A stretch of 64,000 bases of DNA from Mycobacterium gallinarum (lineage in GTDB: Bacteria > Actinomycetota > Actinomycetes > Mycobacteriales > Mycobacteriaceae). This document shows positions 37,586 to 46,348 of the stretch, piece by piece; positions within the stretch are counted from its first letter, which is position 1, and every line of letters begins with the position of its first letter. The stretch is taken from assembly GCF_010726765.1 (NCBI RefSeq), contig NZ_AP022601.1, forward strand, positions 5,084,001 to 5,148,000, in the 5' to 3' direction. The translations under genes were made by a program, and so were the position numbers. The notes beneath the pieces are model-generated. The model saw only the letters and a program-made list of their open reading frames with translations, was not told where the DNA came from and searched no databases.

Positions 37586-37662
37586 GCTTGCGAAGTGGAA
37601 CCGACAAGCCGGAGCCACTGAGCTTGCGAAGTGGGACCGACAAGCCGGAGCCACTGAGCTTG
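37579..37662 (+). repeat. 36-base tandem repeat spanning the icl stop codon
   Basis: Units at 37579-37614 and 37615-37650 differ at one base, and a partial third begins at 37651 (CCACTGAGCTTG). The first unit carries the icl stop codon TGA (37583-37585). Each unit has small dyads (CCACT/AGTGG and GCTTG/CAAGC), so the transcript could fold into repeated hairpins. Length 36 keeps the reading frame. Confidence 0.88.
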
Positions 37663-37694
37663 AGCCGTTGCCAAAAGCTTTCGGCTTGACAGCG

Positions 37695-37727
37695 CAGGCC
37701 CCGCCCCGAAACCCTGGGCGGGGCCTG
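37695..37727. terminator. GC-rich hairpin between icl and fadB2
   Basis: A 12-base perfect stem (37695-37706 with 37716-37727) around a nine-base loop, 110 bases after the icl stop. No T-run follows, so it is either an atypical mycobacterial terminator or an RNA-stability hairpin. It precedes the fadB2 start by 21 bases. Confidence 0.7.
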
Positions 37728-37748
37728 ACGCATGTACGAGGAGAAATA

Positions 37749-38603
37749 GTGAGCATTGAACGGGTCGGCGTCATCGGCGCCGGGCAGATGGGTTCGGGAA
37801 TCGCCGAGGTATCGGCCAAGGCCGGCGCGGATGTGCTCGTCTACGAGCCGACCGACGAGCTGGTGACCGCGGGAAGCAAGCGGCTCACCCAGTCGCTGGA
37901 ACGCGCAGCCGCAAAGGGCAAGCTCAGCGAAGACGATCGCGACGCGGCGCTGGCCCACCTGAAGTTCACCACCGACCTGGCCGACCTGGCTGACCGTCAG
38001 TTGGTCATCGAGGCGGTCGTCGAGGACGAGGCGGTCAAGGGCAAGATCTTCGCCGAGCTCGACAGGGTGATCACCGACCCAGATGCGGTCCTCGCATCGA
38101 ACACGTCGAGCATCCCGATCATGAAAATTGCTGCGGCAACGCAGAATCCGAGCCGAGTGCTGGGTCTGCACTTCTTCAACCCGGTGCCGGTCCTGCCGCT
38201 CGTCGAGCTCGTCAGCACGCTGGTCACGGCGCCTGAAGCCGCCGCGCGCACCGAGCAGTTCGCGAGCGAGGTGCTGGGTAAGAAGGTGGTGCGATGCGGG
38301 GATCGGTCGGGCTTCATCGTCAACGCGCTGTTGGTGCCGTATCTGTTGGCGGCCATCAGGATGGCGGAGGCAGGGGTCGCGACCGTCGAGGACATCGATA
38401 CCGCGGTGGTCGCCGGGCTGTCGCATCCGATGGGCCCGCTGCGGCTGTCGGATCTGATCGGCCTCGACACCATGAAGCTCATCGCCGACTCGATGTACGA
38501 CGAGTACAAGGACGCGAATTATGCTCCGCCGCCGCTGCTCTTGCGCATGGTCGAGGCGGGCCAGCTGGGTAAGAAGTCAGGTCGGGGTTTCTACACGTAC
38601 TGA
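37749..38603 (+). CDS. fadB2: 3-hydroxybutyryl-CoA dehydrogenase FadB2
   Basis: 284 residues from a GTG with a GAGGAG ribosome site. It oxidises 3-hydroxyacyl-CoA with NAD. The Rossmann motif GAGQMGSG, the SNTSS serine segment, the catalytic His in LHFFNPVPV and the SGRGFYTY tail are present. It follows icl and supports beta-oxidation feeding the glyoxylate shunt. M. tuberculosis FadB2 is 286 residues. Upstream frame extension runs through the icl repeat and terminator and is rejected. Confidence 0.96.
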   Translation: MSIERVGVIGAGQMGSGIAEVSAKAGADVLVYEPTDELVTAGSKRLTQSLERAAAKGKLSEDDRDAALAHLKFTTDLADLADRQLVIEAVVEDEAVKGKIFAELDRVITDPDAVLASNTSSIPIMKIAAATQNPSRVLGLHFFNPVPVLPLVELVSTLVTAPEAAARTEQFASEVLGKKVVRCGDRSGFIVNALLVPYLLAAIRMAEAGVATVEDIDTAVVAGLSHPMGPLRLSDLIGLDTMKLIADSMYDEYKDANYAPPPLLLRMVEAGQLGKKSGRGFYTY

Positions 38604-38636
38604 TGGTCGAGCGCGGGTAACCAGGCGGCGAGCGGC

Positions 38637-39500
38637 TCAAGCCTCGGCGAGTCGCTTCTTCTCCGCCTCGACATCGAAATCGGCTGGGGGCCACGATAAG
38701 TTCATCGACTCGAGCGCCTCGATCAACAGCTCGGTGATCGCCAACCTGCTGTACCACTTTCGGTCGCACGGAATCACGTGCCATGGTGCGTAATCGGTCG
38801 ACGTCTTGTCCAGCAGCGCCTGGTACGCCTCCTGGTACAGCGGCCACTTGAGCCGCTCGTCGACATCGGCGGGGTTGTACTTCCAGTACTTGTCCGGACG
38901 ATCCAACCGCTCTGCCAGCCGGGCCTTCTGTTCGTCGAGCGAGACGAACATCGCCACCTTGATCAGCGTCATGCCTTCATCGACGAGTGCCTTCTCGAAG
39001 GTGTTGATCTCGCCGTAGCGCGCTCCCCATACCTCGGGCGCGACCAGGTTGTGCACCCGGACGATCAGCACGTCCTCATAATGGGAGCGATCGAAGACCC
39101 CGATGTGGCCCGCGGGCGGCAATGCCTTGATGATGCGCCACAGAAAGTGGTGCGACAGCTCTTCCTCGGTTGGCTTTCCGAAGCTTTTGTACCGAATACC
39201 CTGTGGATTACCAGCTCCCGCAACGTGTTTGACTATCCCGCCCTTTCCCGCGGTGTCCATACCCTGGAGCACCAGCAGTATCGCCCGGGGGTCTCCGGAG
39301 CGGCTGTTGGCGTACAGCATCTCCTGCAGCTCGGCGAATCGTGCGTTGCGTTCGGCCTGCAGCGCGGGCGCGTCGGCCTTCTTACCCCTGAACCCCGGGG
39401 TCGCACCGGCGTCGATGTCGGCGACCTTGTCGCCGTGACGGAACTCGAGATGGGTGTGCGGCTCGTGGGTCCACAAGGACGGCAGGTGTGACTCGCTCAT
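38637..39500 (-). CDS. Polyphosphate kinase 2 family (polyphosphate:nucleotide phosphotransferase)
   Basis: 287 residues from the ATG at 39500; a TTG at 39512 would overlap madR. PPK2 moves phosphate between polyphosphate and nucleotides. Walker A is LQGMDTAGKGG, the Walker B region is FDRSHYEDVL, and the C-terminal STDYAPWHVIPCDRKWYSRL lid is complete. It belongs to a different PPK2 subgroup from the remnant at 21104-21349. In M. tuberculosis this place between fadB2 and Rv0472c is held by umaA, pcaA and Rv0471c. The stop of madR lies only four bases upstream. Confidence 0.9.
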   Translation of the reverse strand: MSESHLPSLWTHEPHTHLEFRHGDKVADIDAGATPGFRGKKADAPALQAERNARFAELQEMLYANSRSGDPRAILLVLQGMDTAGKGGIVKHVAGAGNPQGIRYKSFGKPTEEELSHHFLWRIIKALPPAGHIGVFDRSHYEDVLIVRVHNLVAPEVWGARYGEINTFEKALVDEGMTLIKVAMFVSLDEQKARLAERLDRPDKYWKYNPADVDERLKWPLYQEAYQALLDKTSTDYAPWHVIPCDRKWYSRLAITELLIEALESMNLSWPPADFDVEAEKKRLAEA

Positions 39501-39504
39501 CAGC

Positions 39505-40209
39505 TCAGTCAAGCAGTTGCCGGGGCAAAACCGGCGAAGGATGCGGGTCCTGCCGAAACTTCTCCAGCGACCCGCCGACCTCGACGATGCCGCACAGCGC
39601 GCTCCACGACAGCATCGTGAGGTAATCGATCAGCTCGTCGGAACTCATGCGTGGGTTCGACATCCACGAGTGCGTGGCCAGCTGCACGCCGCCAACGGTG
39701 TGATAGGCCCACGGCTCGACGCCGCCGGTGTCCATCCCCGCCTCGGCCATGCGCCGCCGCAGCATCACCGCGAGCATGCGAGCGATGATCTGCTCCGAGC
39801 GTGCGACGGCCTGGCTCTTGGAGGCCGAGTTGTTCGCCATCACGAATTGGTACGGCTCCGGCTCGGCGGCGACGGTTTCGACGTAGACCCCGATGATCCT
39901 GCGCGTCAGGTCGTAGCCGTCCAGGTTGGATGAGAGAGCCGCAGCCATATTCGGGATCAGTGTGGTCTGCGCGAACCGCATCATCACGGCGGTCGTCAGG
40001 TCGTTCTTGTCGACGAAGTAGCGGTAGAGCACCGTCTTGGACACACCGATCTCGGCTGCGATCTCGTCCATGCTGACGTTGCTGCCGCGGCGCCGAATCG
40101 CCTCCAGGGTGCCATCGACCAACTCATTGCGCCGTTCCACCTTGTGCTGGTGCCAGCGCCTCTTGCGTCCATCGGTCTTGACCGCGACGGACGAGATTTG
40201 TTCTGCCAC
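39505..40209 (-). CDS. madR: TetR-family regulator MadR (Rv0472c-like)
   Basis: 234 residues from the GTG at 40209, equal in length to M. tuberculosis Rv0472c. The helix-turn-helix is VSMDEIAAEIGVSKTVLYRYFVDKNDL. The protein is reported to sense acyl-CoA and regulate mycolic acid desaturase genes (desA1/desA2). The C-terminal domain has the WAYHTVGGVQLATHSW segment typical of lipid-sensing TetRs. It diverges from the DUF445 gene, whose start is 107 bases away. A reading to 40482 runs antisense through that gene and is rejected. Confidence 0.87.
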   Translation of the reverse strand: MAEQISSVAVKTDGRKRRWHQHKVERRNELVDGTLEAIRRRGSNVSMDEIAAEIGVSKTVLYRYFVDKNDLTTAVMMRFAQTTLIPNMAAALSSNLDGYDLTRRIIGVYVETVAAEPEPYQFVMANNSASKSQAVARSEQIIARMLAVMLRRRMAEAGMDTGGVEPWAYHTVGGVQLATHSWMSNPRMSSDELIDYLTMLSWSALCGIVEVGGSLEKFRQDPHPSPVLPRQLLD

Positions 40210-40315
40210 GATCGCCGTAATCCCGTTCCCTAGTTCCCCTCGATAGTACGGGTGATCTTGCGTTCGAGCGTTGTCGGCTGGAACCGCCACTCCGCGGGTA
40301 GCGGATGATGTAGGT

Positions 40316-41632
40316 GTGGCACACAGACCGAGCGCCGGCAATCCGGCTCCGCGTAGCTTCGCCGAGTCGCTGGCGGCTGCCGACAGTGGCGCCGATGCCG
40401 AGCGCCAACGCGGCCTGCGGCGGATGAAGATCGTCGCGGTGTCGTTTCTGCTCGGCGCCACGGTGATCTTTCTCGTATGCACCTGGGCTCAGTCCCAGGG
40501 GGCGCCGCCTTGGGTTGGCTATGTCCGCGCCGCCGCTGAAGCGGGCATGGTCGGCGCGCTGGCCGACTGGTTCGCTGTCACCGCGCTGTTCAAGCATCCG
40601 CTGGGTATCCCGATCCCACACACCGCGATCATCAAGCGCAAGAAAGACCAACTCGGCGAGGGGCTGGGGACGTTCGTCCGCGAGAACTTCCTGTCACCCG
40701 AGGTCGTGGAGGCCAAACTGCGCGACGCGCAGGTCGCCGGACGCCTTGGCAAGTGGGTCTCCGAGCCGGTGCACGCCCAGCGCGTAGCGGCCGAAACATC
40801 AACGGTGCTGCGGGTTCTGGTGGAGATGCTGCGCGACGAGGACGTTCAGCATGTTTTGGATCGCATGATCATCAAGCGCATCGCCGAACCGACGTGGGGC
40901 CCGCCGATCGGCCGCGTCCTGGCCACCCTGCTCGCCGAGGGCAGGCAGGAAGCACTGATCCAGCTGCTGGCCGATCGGGCCTTCCAGTGGTCGCTCAACG
41001 CCGGCGAGATCATCGAGCGCGTCATCGAACGCGACTCACCAACCTGGTCGCCACGCTGGGTCGACCACCTCGTCGGCGATCGCATCCACCGCGAGCTCAT
41101 GGACTTCACCGACAAGGTGCGCCGCAACCCCGACCACGAACTGCGGCGCTCGGCGACCCGCTTCCTTTTCGAGTTCGCCGACGACCTCCAGCACGACGCG
41201 GCCACGATTCAGCGCGCCGAGAACGTCAAGGAACAACTGATGGCCCGCGACGAGGTCGCGCGGGCGGCGGAGACGGCGTGGAGTGCGGCCAAGCGGATCA
41301 TCCTCGAATCGGTCGACGACCCGTCGTCGGCTCTGCGGACCCGCATCACCGACTCGGTCGTGCACATCGGAGAGTCGCTTCGTGACGATGCCGATCTCCG
41401 CGACAAGGTCGACAACTGGATCATCAGAGCGGCTCAGCATCTGGTGTCGGAATATGGGGTGGAGATCACAGCGATCATCACCGAGACCATCGAGCGCTGG
41501 GACGCGGACGAGGCCAGTCGCCGCATCGAATTGCATGTGGGTCGTGACCTGCAGTTCATCCGAATCAACGGCACCGTGGTGGGTTCGCTCGCGGGTCTGA
41601 TCATCTATTCGATAGCTCAGCTACTCTTCTGA
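40316..41632 (+). CDS. DUF445 membrane protein (Rv0473-like)
   Basis: 438 residues from the GTG at 40316; a TTG at 40271 would add 15. Helix one is near residues 38-58 (VSFLLGATVIFLVCTW) and the last near 415-436. Between them are long amphipathic segments and the DUF445 signature GALADWFAVTALFKHPLGIPIPHTAIIKRKKDQLG. Function is unknown. It lies divergent from madR and upstream of the XRE regulator and hbhA. Confidence 0.83.
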   Translation: MAHRPSAGNPAPRSFAESLAAADSGADAERQRGLRRMKIVAVSFLLGATVIFLVCTWAQSQGAPPWVGYVRAAAEAGMVGALADWFAVTALFKHPLGIPIPHTAIIKRKKDQLGEGLGTFVRENFLSPEVVEAKLRDAQVAGRLGKWVSEPVHAQRVAAETSTVLRVLVEMLRDEDVQHVLDRMIIKRIAEPTWGPPIGRVLATLLAEGRQEALIQLLADRAFQWSLNAGEIIERVIERDSPTWSPRWVDHLVGDRIHRELMDFTDKVRRNPDHELRRSATRFLFEFADDLQHDAATIQRAENVKEQLMARDEVARAAETAWSAAKRIILESVDDPSSALRTRITDSVVHIGESLRDDADLRDKVDNWIIRAAQHLVSEYGVEITAIITETIERWDADEASRRIELHVGRDLQFIRINGTVVGSLAGLIIYSIAQLLF

Positions 41633-41637
41633 CCTGC

Positions 41638-41678
41638 GCTAACTAGTGCTTGCAAAAGTTAGCACCCCGTCGTACCGT
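41638..41678 (+). promoter_or_regulatory. Promoter and operator-like dyad of the XRE gene
   Basis: TTGCAA (41650-41655), a 17-base spacer and TACCGT (41673-41678) make a plausible SigA promoter. It overlaps two nested dyads, GCTAACT (41638-41644) with AGTTAGC (41657-41663), and GTGCT with AGCAC (41646-41650 and 41661-41665). A bound regulator would cover the -35, which suggests autoregulation. Confidence 0.6.
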
Positions 41679-41722
41679 GGGATGTGTCGTTACCGGTTAC
41701 CCGATGCTCGAGGGGGTCACGC

Positions 41723-42172
41723 ATGCCGCAGGATGAGAAGATCGCCGCAGTGGTGTCCAACGCTGCACAGGACATCGGCACCTTCATTCGCACGCAGCGC
41801 GAGGCAGCCCAGGTATCGGTACGGCAGTTGGCCGAGAAGGCCGGCGTCAGTAATCCCTACCTCAGTCAGATCGAGCGGGGATTGCGGAAACCCTCCGCCG
41901 ATGTGCTCAACCAGATCGCCAAGGCGCTGCGGGTGTCCGCGGAAGTTCTCTATATAAGGGCGGGAATCCTGGAGCCCAGCGAGAACAACGAAGTCCGCGA
42001 CGTCATCATCACCGACTCGGCGATCACCGAGCGGCAAAAGCAGGTGCTGCTCGAGATCTACACGTCGTTCGTCCAGCAGAACGAGGCCCAGCACGACGAG
42101 GGTCAGCAGAACGAGGGCCTGCAGATCGAAGCCGCGCGCGTCCAGACCGACGAGGAGCAGACGACTGAATAG
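41723..42172 (+). CDS. XRE-family transcriptional regulator (Rv0474-like)
   Basis: 149 residues from the ATG at 41723 with a GAGGGGG ribosome site. The helix-turn-helix is RQLAEKAGVSNPYLSQIERGLRKPS, at about 38-62. The C-terminal half ends in a Gln/Glu-rich tail (QNEAQHDEGQQNEGLQ). Rv0474 precedes hbhA in M. tuberculosis and is a likely local regulator. A 17-spaced promoter with a dyad lies upstream. Confidence 0.9.
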   Translation: MPQDEKIAAVVSNAAQDIGTFIRTQREAAQVSVRQLAEKAGVSNPYLSQIERGLRKPSADVLNQIAKALRVSAEVLYIRAGILEPSENNEVRDVIITDSAITERQKQVLLEIYTSFVQQNEAQHDEGQQNEGLQIEAARVQTDEEQTTE

Positions 42173-42257
42173 AAATTCGCACCGTATTTAGTCCAACCGA
42201 ACCGTCCGTTTGAACGTATGAACACCAAATCTCCAGAAAGTGAAAGGAAACACCGAC

Positions 42258-42896
42258 ATGGCTAAGAACACCCCGGCCAAGAACAAGAACCAGCCGACCG
42301 CTGACGACCTGAAGGCCCCGCTGCTCGCCGCAGTCGGCGCTGCCGATCTGGCCCTCGAGCGCGTCAACGAGATCGTCGCGGCCCTGCGCGAGCGTGCCGA
42401 AGACGCGCGCACCGATGCCGGGACCCGCGTGGAAGAGACCCGCGCCCGTGTGACCAAGCTGCAGGAAGAGCTGCCCTCGCAGTTCGGCGATCTGCGTGAG
42501 CGCCTGAGCTCCGAGGAGGTGCGCAAGTTCGCCGAGACCTACGCCGAAGCCGCGCAGACCTCCTACAACAAGCTGGTCGAGCGTGGCGAGGCCGCTCTCG
42601 AGCGCTTGCGCAGCCAGCCGGCTCTCGAAGAGGCCGCCGGTCGCGTCGAGGCCCTTTCGGACCAGGCCGTCGAGCTGACCCAGGAAGCGCTGGGCAACGT
42701 CGCCACCCAGACCCGTGCGGTCGGCGAGCGCGCCGCCAAGCTGGTCGGTGTCGAGCTGCCGAAGAAGGCCCAGAAGGCCGCGGCGCCCGCGAAGAGCGCC
42801 GCCAAGAAGGCTCCGGCAAAGGCCCCCGCCAAGAAGGCCGCCGCCAAGAAGGCTCCGGCCAAGAAGGCCCCGGCCAAGAAGGTCACGCAGAAGTAG
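42258..42896 (+). CDS. hbhA: Heparin-binding haemagglutinin HbhA
   Basis: 212 residues from the ATG at 42258 with an AAAGGAAA ribosome site. HbhA is a surface adhesin that binds heparan sulfate on host cells and is also tied to intracytosolic lipid inclusions. The N-terminal coiled-coil bundle (about 15-155) is followed by a C-terminal Lys-Ala-Pro-rich tail with repeated KKAPAK and KKAAAK units, the heparin-binding and lysine-methylated region. M. tuberculosis HbhA is 199 residues, so the tail is somewhat longer here. Confidence 0.96.
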   Translation: MAKNTPAKNKNQPTADDLKAPLLAAVGAADLALERVNEIVAALRERAEDARTDAGTRVEETRARVTKLQEELPSQFGDLRERLSSEEVRKFAETYAEAAQTSYNKLVERGEAALERLRSQPALEEAAGRVEALSDQAVELTQEALGNVATQTRAVGERAAKLVGVELPKKAQKAAAPAKSAAKKAPAKAPAKKAAAKKAPAKKAPAKKVTQK

Positions 42897-42969
42897 CATT
42901 TCGGCACTTGGTCGCCCGGCTGGGCGAGTAAGAGTCGACCAGGGGACGTAGCCCGCATACGCTTGGAGC

Positions 42970-43266
42970 GTGCAGCTCCAAAACTTGGCGGGTTACGTCC
43001 TCTTGTTGTTGGCGGTCGTCGTACTGGCCTTCACCCTCTATGCCTTCGTGCACGCCGCCATGCAGCGGCCCGACGCGTATACCGCGGCGGGCAAGCTCAC
43101 CAAGCCGGTCTGGCTTCTGATCATCGGCGGTGCAGGTGCCTTCGCCCTGCTCACCAGCCTCGCCGGAGTCTCTGTTTTCGCGATTGCGATCGCTGCTGTC
43201 GCGACCGGCATCTACCTTGTCGATGTGCGGCCGAAGATCCTGGAAATTCAAGGAAAGTCCCGTTAA
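42970..43266 (+). CDS. DUF2516 membrane protein (Rv0476-like)
   Basis: 98 residues from a GTG, with TACGCT (42958-42963) 6 bases upstream, a leaderless arrangement. Three hydrophobic helices span about 9-31, 47-66 and 66-85. It overlaps the secreted protein that follows. Function unknown; conserved next to hbhA. Confidence 0.75.
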   Translation: MQLQNLAGYVLLLLAVVVLAFTLYAFVHAAMQRPDAYTAAGKLTKPVWLLIIGGAGAFALLTSLAGVSVFAIAIAAVATGIYLVDVRPKILEIQGKSR

Positions 43267-43672
43267 CCGGCGTTTCGTCGCGGCCGCGGTCGCGACGGTC
43301 TTCGTACCCCTCACCTTCGCGCCCGACGCCCCGGCCAATCCGGCGCCCCCGCCCCCCTACGTCGACCACGTCGAATGGGCGAAGTTCGGCGACCTCTCGA
43401 GTCTGCGGGTGTATCCGACCGCTTCGGGGCGGCAGGCGTCGCTGGTCGCGACCGTCGACACCGAGGCCGCCGCATGGCAAGAGGTGCTGGCGCTGTCGCC
43501 CGACGCGGCGATGCCCGGAATGTACGAACAATTCGTATGCCACTGGGAGTTGGCCGAACTCGGCCGCCCCGGAAAGACCAGTTGGAATCTCGAGCCGTGG
43601 CGGCCCGAGGTCGATGACGGCACGTTGATCGCGACGGGCTGTAATCCGGGCGGGACCGAGGAACCGTTTTAG
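43223..43672 (+). CDS. Secreted DUF2599-like protein (Rv0477-like)
   Basis: 149 residues from the ATG at 43223, close to Rv0477 (148). A signal peptide is clear: a basic N-terminus, a hydrophobic core [13 protein letters not shown] and an APANPAP region, then a mature domain with [18 protein letters not shown] and a Cys pair (FVCHWE and ATGCNPGG). It overlaps Rv0476-like by 44 bases and deoC by one base. Probably exported; role unknown. Confidence 0.76.
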   Translation: MCGRRSWKFKESPVNRRFVAAAVATVFVPLTFAPDAPANPAPPPPYVDHVEWAKFGDLSSLRVYPTASGRQASLVATVDTEAAAWQEVLALSPDAAMPGMYEQFVCHWELAELGRPGKTSWNLEPWRPEVDDGTLIATGCNPGGTEEPF

Positions 43673-44379
43673 TGAGCGACTACTGCCGCGATGACGTGGC
43701 TGCGCTCATCGATCACACTCTGCTCAAACCCGAAGCCACCGAACACGACGTTGCGCGACTCGTCGAGGAAGCGACCGAACTCGGGGTCTACGCGATCTGT
43801 GTGTCACCGTCCATGGTCGCCATCGCGGAGCGAGCCGCCAGGGGCGCCAAGCCCATCGCCGCGGTCGTCGGATTCCCTTCGGGCAAGCATCTTTCGGCAA
43901 TCAAGGCCGAGGAGGCGCGCGCTGCGGTGTCGGCGGGGGCCGCTGAGATCGACATGGTGATCGACATCGGCGCCGCGGTGTCCGGCGACTTCACCGCCGT
44001 AGGGGCGGACGTCGCCGCGGTCCGGTCGGCGATCGGTGGCGACGTCGTCCTGAAGGTGATCGTGGAGTCGGCGGCGTTGCTCAGCATCGTTGGAGAGGAT
44101 GCGCTGGTGTCGGTGTCCAGGACCGCCGCCGATGCCGGCGCCGACTTCGTGAAGACCTCCACCGGGTTCCACCCGGCGGGGGGCGCATCGGTGCACGCGG
44201 TGGAGCTCATGCGTGGGGCTGTCGGCCCGAGTGTCCAGGTCAAGGCCAGTGGCGGCATACGTACGACGGCCGATGCGCTGTCGATGCTCGAGGCCGGCGC
44301 GACCCGGCTGGGACTGTCTGGGACTCGGTCGGTGCTGGACGGACTGAAGGGGGCGCGGCGCGTTATTGACGCAAACTAG
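43672..44379 (+). CDS. deoC: Deoxyribose-phosphate aldolase
   Basis: 235 residues from a GTG that shares a base with the upstream TAG. It cleaves 2-deoxyribose 5-phosphate to acetaldehyde and glyceraldehyde 3-phosphate. The Schiff-base lysine lies in FVKTSTGF, and [12 protein letters not shown] and the KASGGIRT phosphate segment are intact. It is the last gene of the conserved hbhA block; an inserted cassette follows. Confidence 0.94.
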   Translation: MSDYCRDDVAALIDHTLLKPEATEHDVARLVEEATELGVYAICVSPSMVAIAERAARGAKPIAAVVGFPSGKHLSAIKAEEARAAVSAGAAEIDMVIDIGAAVSGDFTAVGADVAAVRSAIGGDVVLKVIVESAALLSIVGEDALVSVSRTAADAGADFVKTSTGFHPAGGASVHAVELMRGAVGPSVQVKASGGIRTTADALSMLEAGATRLGLSGTRSVLDGLKGARRVIDAN

Positions 44380-44478
44380 TAATATTTGCTGAGTTCGATT
44401 TACGAGTGTGCCAAAAGTGTGCGAAGATCTAGATCAAGCTCACCTATTCCGCTGGTGATAATCCGATAGGATGGAAAG

Positions 44479-44748
44479 ATGACGACCGACAATCGTTTGC
44501 TTCGTCGAGTTTCAGCAGTTGCGGGAATTGGGGCCATCGCCGCGATGGGCTTCTTCACCGCATCGTGCGCCAAGGAAGAGGAAAAGGCGCCCGAGACCAC
44601 TACGACCACCACCACGACCACGACTTCCGCCGCACCGGTCGAGCCGACCGAGAAGGCTCCCCGTCTGGAGCCGGGCGGACCGAACCCGTTCTCGCCGAGC
44701 GTTATTGCGCCGCCGGCACCGGAGGCCACGCCTGGCCGCCATCGCTGA
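44479..44748 (+). CDS. Small Thr-rich lipoprotein, function unknown
   Basis: 89 residues. A signal peptide with lipobox TASC (Cys30) and a following acid stretch precede a run of ten threonines and a Pro-rich tail. TAGGAT (44467-44472) lies 6 bases before the ATG, and a GGAAAG is also present. It overlaps the protease gene by 44 bases if that gene starts at 44705. No homologue is recognised. It appears to be the first gene of the inserted cassette. Confidence 0.65.
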   Translation: MTTDNRLLRRVSAVAGIGAIAAMGFFTASCAKEEEKAPETTTTTTTTTTSAAPVEPTEKAPRLEPGGPNPFSPSVIAPPAPEATPGRHR

Positions 44749-46348
44749 TAGGCGACTCCGGGTTCAGGCCAGGCTCTCGGCACTCGTCGCCGCAGCGGCG
44801 CTGACTGCCACCAGCTTCAGCGCCGCTTGCGCGCGGCAATCTCCCGACCCGATCACGGGTCCCTACGCAGCATTGCTGGCGAGTTCGGCCGACCTCGGCC
44901 CGTCGCGTTCTGCTGACACCCAACTGACCGTCACGCTCGCGGACCCGACGCAGGCACCGGCATTGACCCGATGGGCCGGTGATCGGGGCCTGAGGGTACG
45001 TACCCGCCCCGGTGACGGCTGGGCCATCGTCGAGGGTCCGGCCGCTGAGGTGGCACGGGCATTCGACGTGCCCATCCATGACTACCGCGGCCGCAAGGGC
45101 CAGGTGTTCTACGCGTCCACTCATCAACCGTCGATACCGTCACCCCTGCGTGGCGTGGTGGCGGAGGTGGGCCGCATCAACAGCTACACCCCGCACCACA
45201 TGAAAAGCCCCGGGTTCCTACCCCTTGATGTCCGGTGGGGTGGGCTGACCCCCGACGGTCTGTTGCAGGCTTACAACGCCGACCCGCTGGCCGAGCAGGG
45301 CATCACCGGTAAAGGCCAGACGATCGTCTTCTTCGCGTTCGACAGCGCCGACCAGGAGGACTTGGACCTCTTCGCCGACACCTCCGAACTGCCCCGATTC
45401 ACCCCGGTGATCGTCGGCGGGAAGCCCGAGGAACAGCACGGCGAAACTGCGATGGATCTCCAAGTGGCACATGCGATTGCGCCGGATGCCCGGCTCGTCG
45501 TGGTCAACGCCCGGCCCACGGTCCAGGGCGACGGCGCCTTCGAGAAGATCGGCAAGATGTTCGAAGAGGCCGACCGCCAGTTCCCCGGGGCGGTGTGGAG
45601 CCTGTCGATCGGATGGGGTTGCGACAAGCTCGTCACTGCGGCGGATCTGGCGCCGGTGGCGGCGGCGCTCGAAAGGGCGCAGCGTCGTGGCACCTCCGCG
45701 TTCGACGCGAGCGGCGACAACGCGGGCCTCGAGTGCAAAGCCAGCGACGCATGGTCGGCCCCACCGGGTCCCGATGACATTGGCCTGGACGCGGTCTCGT
45801 CGATACCGGCGATGACGACGGTCGGCGGCACGACGTTGTCGACAAGCCCTCGCGGCGACTGGGTGGGCGAGCGCCCATGGGTGGATTCACCGCTGTCCCA
45901 AGGCTCGACCGGTGGTGTGTCGGTGCTGTTCGACCGGCCGCAATGGCAGAGCCAGTTGGACATCGAGCAGGACCCTCAGCGTCGCCGCCTCGTGCCCGAC
46001 GTCGCGGCGGTCGGGGATCCCTTCACCGGGGTCAGGTTCATCTACAAGCAGACCGAGGTGCTCGGCGGCGGCACGTCGCAGTCGGCGCCGATCTGGGCCG
46101 CGATGACCGCGCTGATGAACCAGTACCTCGTCGAGCGCGGCGGCCATCAGATCGGGAACGCGAACCCGCTGCTGTACCGCGTGGCCGCCGGGTCTTATCT
46201 ACCGGGATTCCGTAACGTGGGCCGCGGCGGGAACGCGGTCTACTACTCGAATCCCGGCTACGACCTGGTGACCGGACTGGGTAGCCCGAACATCGACAAC
46301 CTCGCCCGCAATATCCTCGGACTCCAGAAGGGGGTGGCGCCTCGGTGA
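44705..46348 (+). CDS. S53 sedolisin/kumamolisin-type protease, putative lipoprotein
   Basis: 547 residues from the TTG at 44705, the best in-frame start, though its ribosome site is weak. A basic N-terminus and hydrophobic core end in SAAC (Cys42), a possible lipobox. The activation prodomain (about 75-160) has VEGPAAEVARAFDV. The catalytic set is intact: Glu247 and Asp251 in HGETAMD, oxyanion Asp338 in ASGDNAG and Ser458 in GGTSQSAP. The calcium-site region GYDLVTGLGSPN closes the domain. Sedolisins are acid serine proteases. It overlaps the next gene by GTGA. It is absent from this position in M. tuberculosis, to my knowledge. Confidence 0.82.
   Translation: MRRRHRRPRLAAIADRRLRVQARLSALVAAAALTATSFSAACARQSPDPITGPYAALLASSADLGPSRSADTQLTVTLADPTQAPALTRWAGDRGLRVRTRPGDGWAIVEGPAAEVARAFDVPIHDYRGRKGQVFYASTHQPSIPSPLRGVVAEVGRINSYTPHHMKSPGFLPLDVRWGGLTPDGLLQAYNADPLAEQGITGKGQTIVFFAFDSADQEDLDLFADTSELPRFTPVIVGGKPEEQHGETAMDLQVAHAIAPDARLVVVNARPTVQGDGAFEKIGKMFEEADRQFPGAVWSLSIGWGCDKLVTAADLAPVAAALERAQRRGTSAFDASGDNAGLECKASDAWSAPPGPDDIGLDAVSSIPAMTTVGGTTLSTSPRGDWVGERPWVDSPLSQGSTGGVSVLFDRPQWQSQLDIEQDPQRRRLVPDVAAVGDPFTGVRFIYKQTEVLGGGTSQSAPIWAAMTALMNQYLVERGGHQIGNANPLLYRVAAGSYLPGFRNVGRGGNAVYYSNPGYDLVTGLGSPNIDNLARNILGLQKGVAPR

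Noticed and set aside
37579..37662. 36-base repeats as a CRISPR array
   Set aside because: Units are adjacent without spacers and only 2.3 copies exist; no cas genes are nearby.
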